From Candidatus Eisenbacteria bacterium (GTDB taxonomy: Bacteria; Eisenbacteria; RBG-16-71-46; JASEGR01), in assembly GCA_030017955.1 (NCBI GenBank), contig JASEGR010000014.1:1-45430 (forward strand): a stretch of DNA of 45,430 nucleotides, read 5' to 3'. A program made the translations under genes and the position numbers. The notes beneath the pieces are model-generated. The model did not search any database and was not told where the DNA came from. It worked only from the letters and a program-made list of their open reading frames with translations. The number at the start of each line of letters is the position of its first letter. Position 1 is the first letter of the stretch. Positions 44,093 through 45,430 of this stretch are shown here, one piece after another.

Positions 44093-44341
44093 TCCTTGTC
44101 TTCCTTATGCATACTCGCAGCGCAAAGTTCACCCGGTGCGGCCAAATCCAATCTGTTCAAGTAAACCAAGAAAGCTCTGCCAGAGGATGCCCAGCGCTAC
44201 TGGCTCCGTATTCTGCCAATCGACATGGCTCATCCGTCGCCGTGAACTGCCGCCGAAAGGCGGTCGGCCTTCCAGTGCCAAGTCGTACCAGTTGCATCTA
44301 CAAGTTACATATGAGCAGAGTTGGTCCGAACTGACAGGAGT
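44093..44341. other. Intergenic space with a GNRA-type hairpin
   Basis: GCCGCC (44249-44254) and GGCGGT (44259-44264) pair around a GAAA loop. Neither side carries a T-tract, so it is not a canonical terminator. Plus-strand open frames here lack ribosome sites and are rejected. The space separates the nuclease-like gene from the membrane-protein gene. Confidence 0.45.
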
Positions 44342-44911
44342 CTAGTCCCCACTGGAAGTGTCCCAATTTTCCCCCGAGCCGTAGTTTGTTGCCACGAGCC
44401 TCCTCATGTTGCCCAGCCGCTCTTTCAAACCGGCGAACTGTGAGCTATCGCGGAGCTTTATCCTCCACATCTGTGCGGTTTCGGGAGCACGACGGATTTC
44501 GTCTTCGGTAGTATCTAGGCGTCGATCGAAATCCTTGATCCTTTCGTACAAATCCGTTGCGGCTTCGAAAAACTCCCGATCGTCTTCCAGAAGAAACAGC
44601 CCACTTGCCAGAACCCCAGAAAGCGCATCAGCCCTGAAACGCTGGTAGACAGTGAAATGTATTAACTTAGCATCGTCCAGCTCAGTGAACCTGGGATCTG
44701 CAGATGTCTTTTCGTTGTGACCGACCTCGGCAACGACAGCGGAAAGGAGGGCCTGACGACGTGTCTTGATTTCCGCGATCCTCGCTTCAGCTAGCATCTT
44801 CCTGGTGTTTTGAGTGGACCTGAGGTTCCACCCGAGTGTTGCCACGATTCCACCGATGGCGATGACAACAGTGCCAAGTACGATGTACGCAGTTGAAGGA
44901 TTCATACGCAC
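44342..44911 (-). CDS. Single-pass membrane protein of unknown function
   Basis: About 189 residues. A hydrophobic helix near the N-terminus (AYIVLGTVVIAIGGIVATLG, residues about 8-27) is followed by a long, charged, helical cytoplasmic or periplasmic domain rich in Arg, Glu and Asp, with the appearance of a coiled coil. I recognise no family. GTG at 44911 has GAGGG seven bases upstream; ATG at 44905 and TTG at 44932 are alternatives. It is on the same strand as, and first in order before, the nuclease-like and restriction-modification genes, though the gap of 249 bases argues against tight coupling. Confidence 0.6.
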   Translation of the reverse strand: MRMNPSTAYIVLGTVVIAIGGIVATLGWNLRSTQNTRKMLAEARIAEIKTRRQALLSAVVAEVGHNEKTSADPRFTELDDAKLIHFTVYQRFRADALSGVLASGLFLLEDDREFFEAATDLYERIKDFDRRLDTTEDEIRRAPETAQMWRIKLRDSSQFAGLKERLGNMRRLVATNYGSGENWDTSSGD

Positions 44912-45096
44912 AGTCTGACCCTCATCAGCCAAAATCTCCCGGGCGATCTACTTGACGCATAGGCAACATTTCCTCCTCAATCATCCGCAACTCACGGGTA
45001 TCTTTCCAACTCAATCATAATTTTGAAACTCTCTTGGAGATCTGTCAAGAGGCACGTTTGTTGGATGCGCTGCTTTGCATCTCAGGCCTATCATCC

Positions 45097-45126
45097 TTGA
45101 CAGGTGATGGAGTCTGAAACTAGTAT
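45097..45126 (+). promoter_or_regulatory. Sigma-70-type promoter for the terminal peptidase gene
   Basis: TTGACA (45097-45102) is a perfect -35 box; TAGTAT (45121-45126) follows after 18 bases and matches four of six consensus -10 bases. The predicted start near 45133 leaves a leader of about 40 bases with AAAAGGAG before the GTG start. A short inverted repeat, CTCTTG (45031-45036) with CAAGAG (45046-45051), lies about 45 bases upstream of the -35 box and may or may not be functional. Confidence 0.65.
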
Positions 45127-45172
45127 TTTTGGAATGTCCCAGTGAAAGGGGATGTGAGAAAAGGAGAATATT

Positions 45173-45430
45173 GTGAAGAGAAGCGCTTTTCTGGGTGTTA
45201 TCGCACTCTGCCTTCTTCTTGTGACCGGGAGCGCGGGAGCGTGGCAGCAGGCTGTTCACTACACAATCGACGCTACTTTGAATGTCGGTGACGGGACGAT
45301 TCTGGCGACGGAGTCGTTGAGCTATACGAACAATTCGCCAGAGAATCTCTCGGAGGTCTTCTTCCATCTGTATCTCAATGCCGTGAGGCCCGGCAGCAGG
45401 ATGGATGAACGGGCCAGATCCTTCAAAATG
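45173..45430 (+). CDS. Secreted M1-like metallopeptidase, N-terminal fragment
   Basis: The gene runs off the window after 86 codons. GTG at 45173 follows AAAAGGAG by six bases. The product begins with a signal peptide (FLGVIALCLLLVTGSAGAW) and continues with a beta-sandwich segment, LSYTNNSPENLSEVFFHLYL, followed by NAVRPGS, typical of the N-terminal domain of M1-family (aminopeptidase N-like) secreted peptidases. The zinc motif would lie outside the window, so catalytic competence is not assessed. It is divergent from the accessory gene cluster and probably belongs to the core genome again. Confidence 0.65.
   Translation, partial: MKRSAFLGVIALCLLLVTGSAGAWQQAVHYTIDATLNVGDGTILATESLSYTNNSPENLSEVFFHLYLNAVRPGSRMDERARSFKM

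Noticed and set aside
1-45430. CRISPR array, insertion sequence or transposase gene
   Set aside because: No regularly spaced repeats and no transposase-like frame were seen anywhere in the window.

Overview
The window reads as chromosome of an uncultured, double-membraned (diderm) bacterium of moderate GC. Evidence for the outer membrane is an Omp85 protein followed by a TamB-like protein, a second Omp85-type barrel fused to a protease, an outer-membrane-type lipoprotein and RseP. The RNase P RNA is bacterial class A, EF-Ts is the short form, and isoprenoids come from the MEP pathway (dxr). I would guess an FCB-group candidate phylum (Eisenbacteria, Krumholzibacteria or TA06-like), but that is inference only. 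Non-ATG starts (TTG, GTG, probably one CTG) are frequent.

Layout. 1-360: a palindromic hairpin, two tRNA genes (CAT, then Val-CAC) and an intrinsic terminator. 427-1967: a zinc-ribbon coiled-coil protein, an RNase HI-like protein and rnpB; the 3' end of the RNase H gene runs into rnpB. 2027-8129: recJ, a bifunctional RelA/SpoT gene, dtd, maf and mtnA, tightly packed. 8123-9060: a strong sigma-70-type promoter and rplM-rpsI. 9194-18254: an attenuator-like hairpin and a long translation/envelope run, rpsB-tsf-pyrH-frr-uppS-cdsA-dxr-rseP-Omp85. 18267-25290: a TamB-like protein, an interspersed hairpin, and a 993-residue fusion of zinc metalloprotease, TolB-like propeller and Omp85-type barrel. 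25293-37445: UvrD/PcrA-type helicase, gatCAB, a frameshifted larA, purD, purE, Sua5/TsaC, a low-molecular-weight phosphatase, ilvE, rpiB and glyA. 37447-38834: a lipoprotein and a small unknown protein.

From about 38.8 kb the style changes. Genes lie on the minus strand, gaps are 240-680 bases, and arginine codons look less dominated by AGA/AGG. This part carries an aquaporin Z gene very like proteobacterial AqpZ but broken by a frameshift, then a defence-like cluster: a PvuII-family N4-cytosine methyltransferase overlapping in operon with an HNH endonuclease, a protein of unknown family ending in a PD-(D/E)XK-type nuclease motif, and a one-helix membrane protein. A secreted M1-like peptidase gene with a good promoter begins at 45173 and runs off the window.

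The strongest leads are the protease-propeller-barrel fusion beside the TamA/TamB-like pair, the unusual restriction-modification pairing with its neighbouring unknown nuclease, and the rnhA/rnpB overlap. The two frameshifts both fall in G/C homopolymers and may be sequencing errors.
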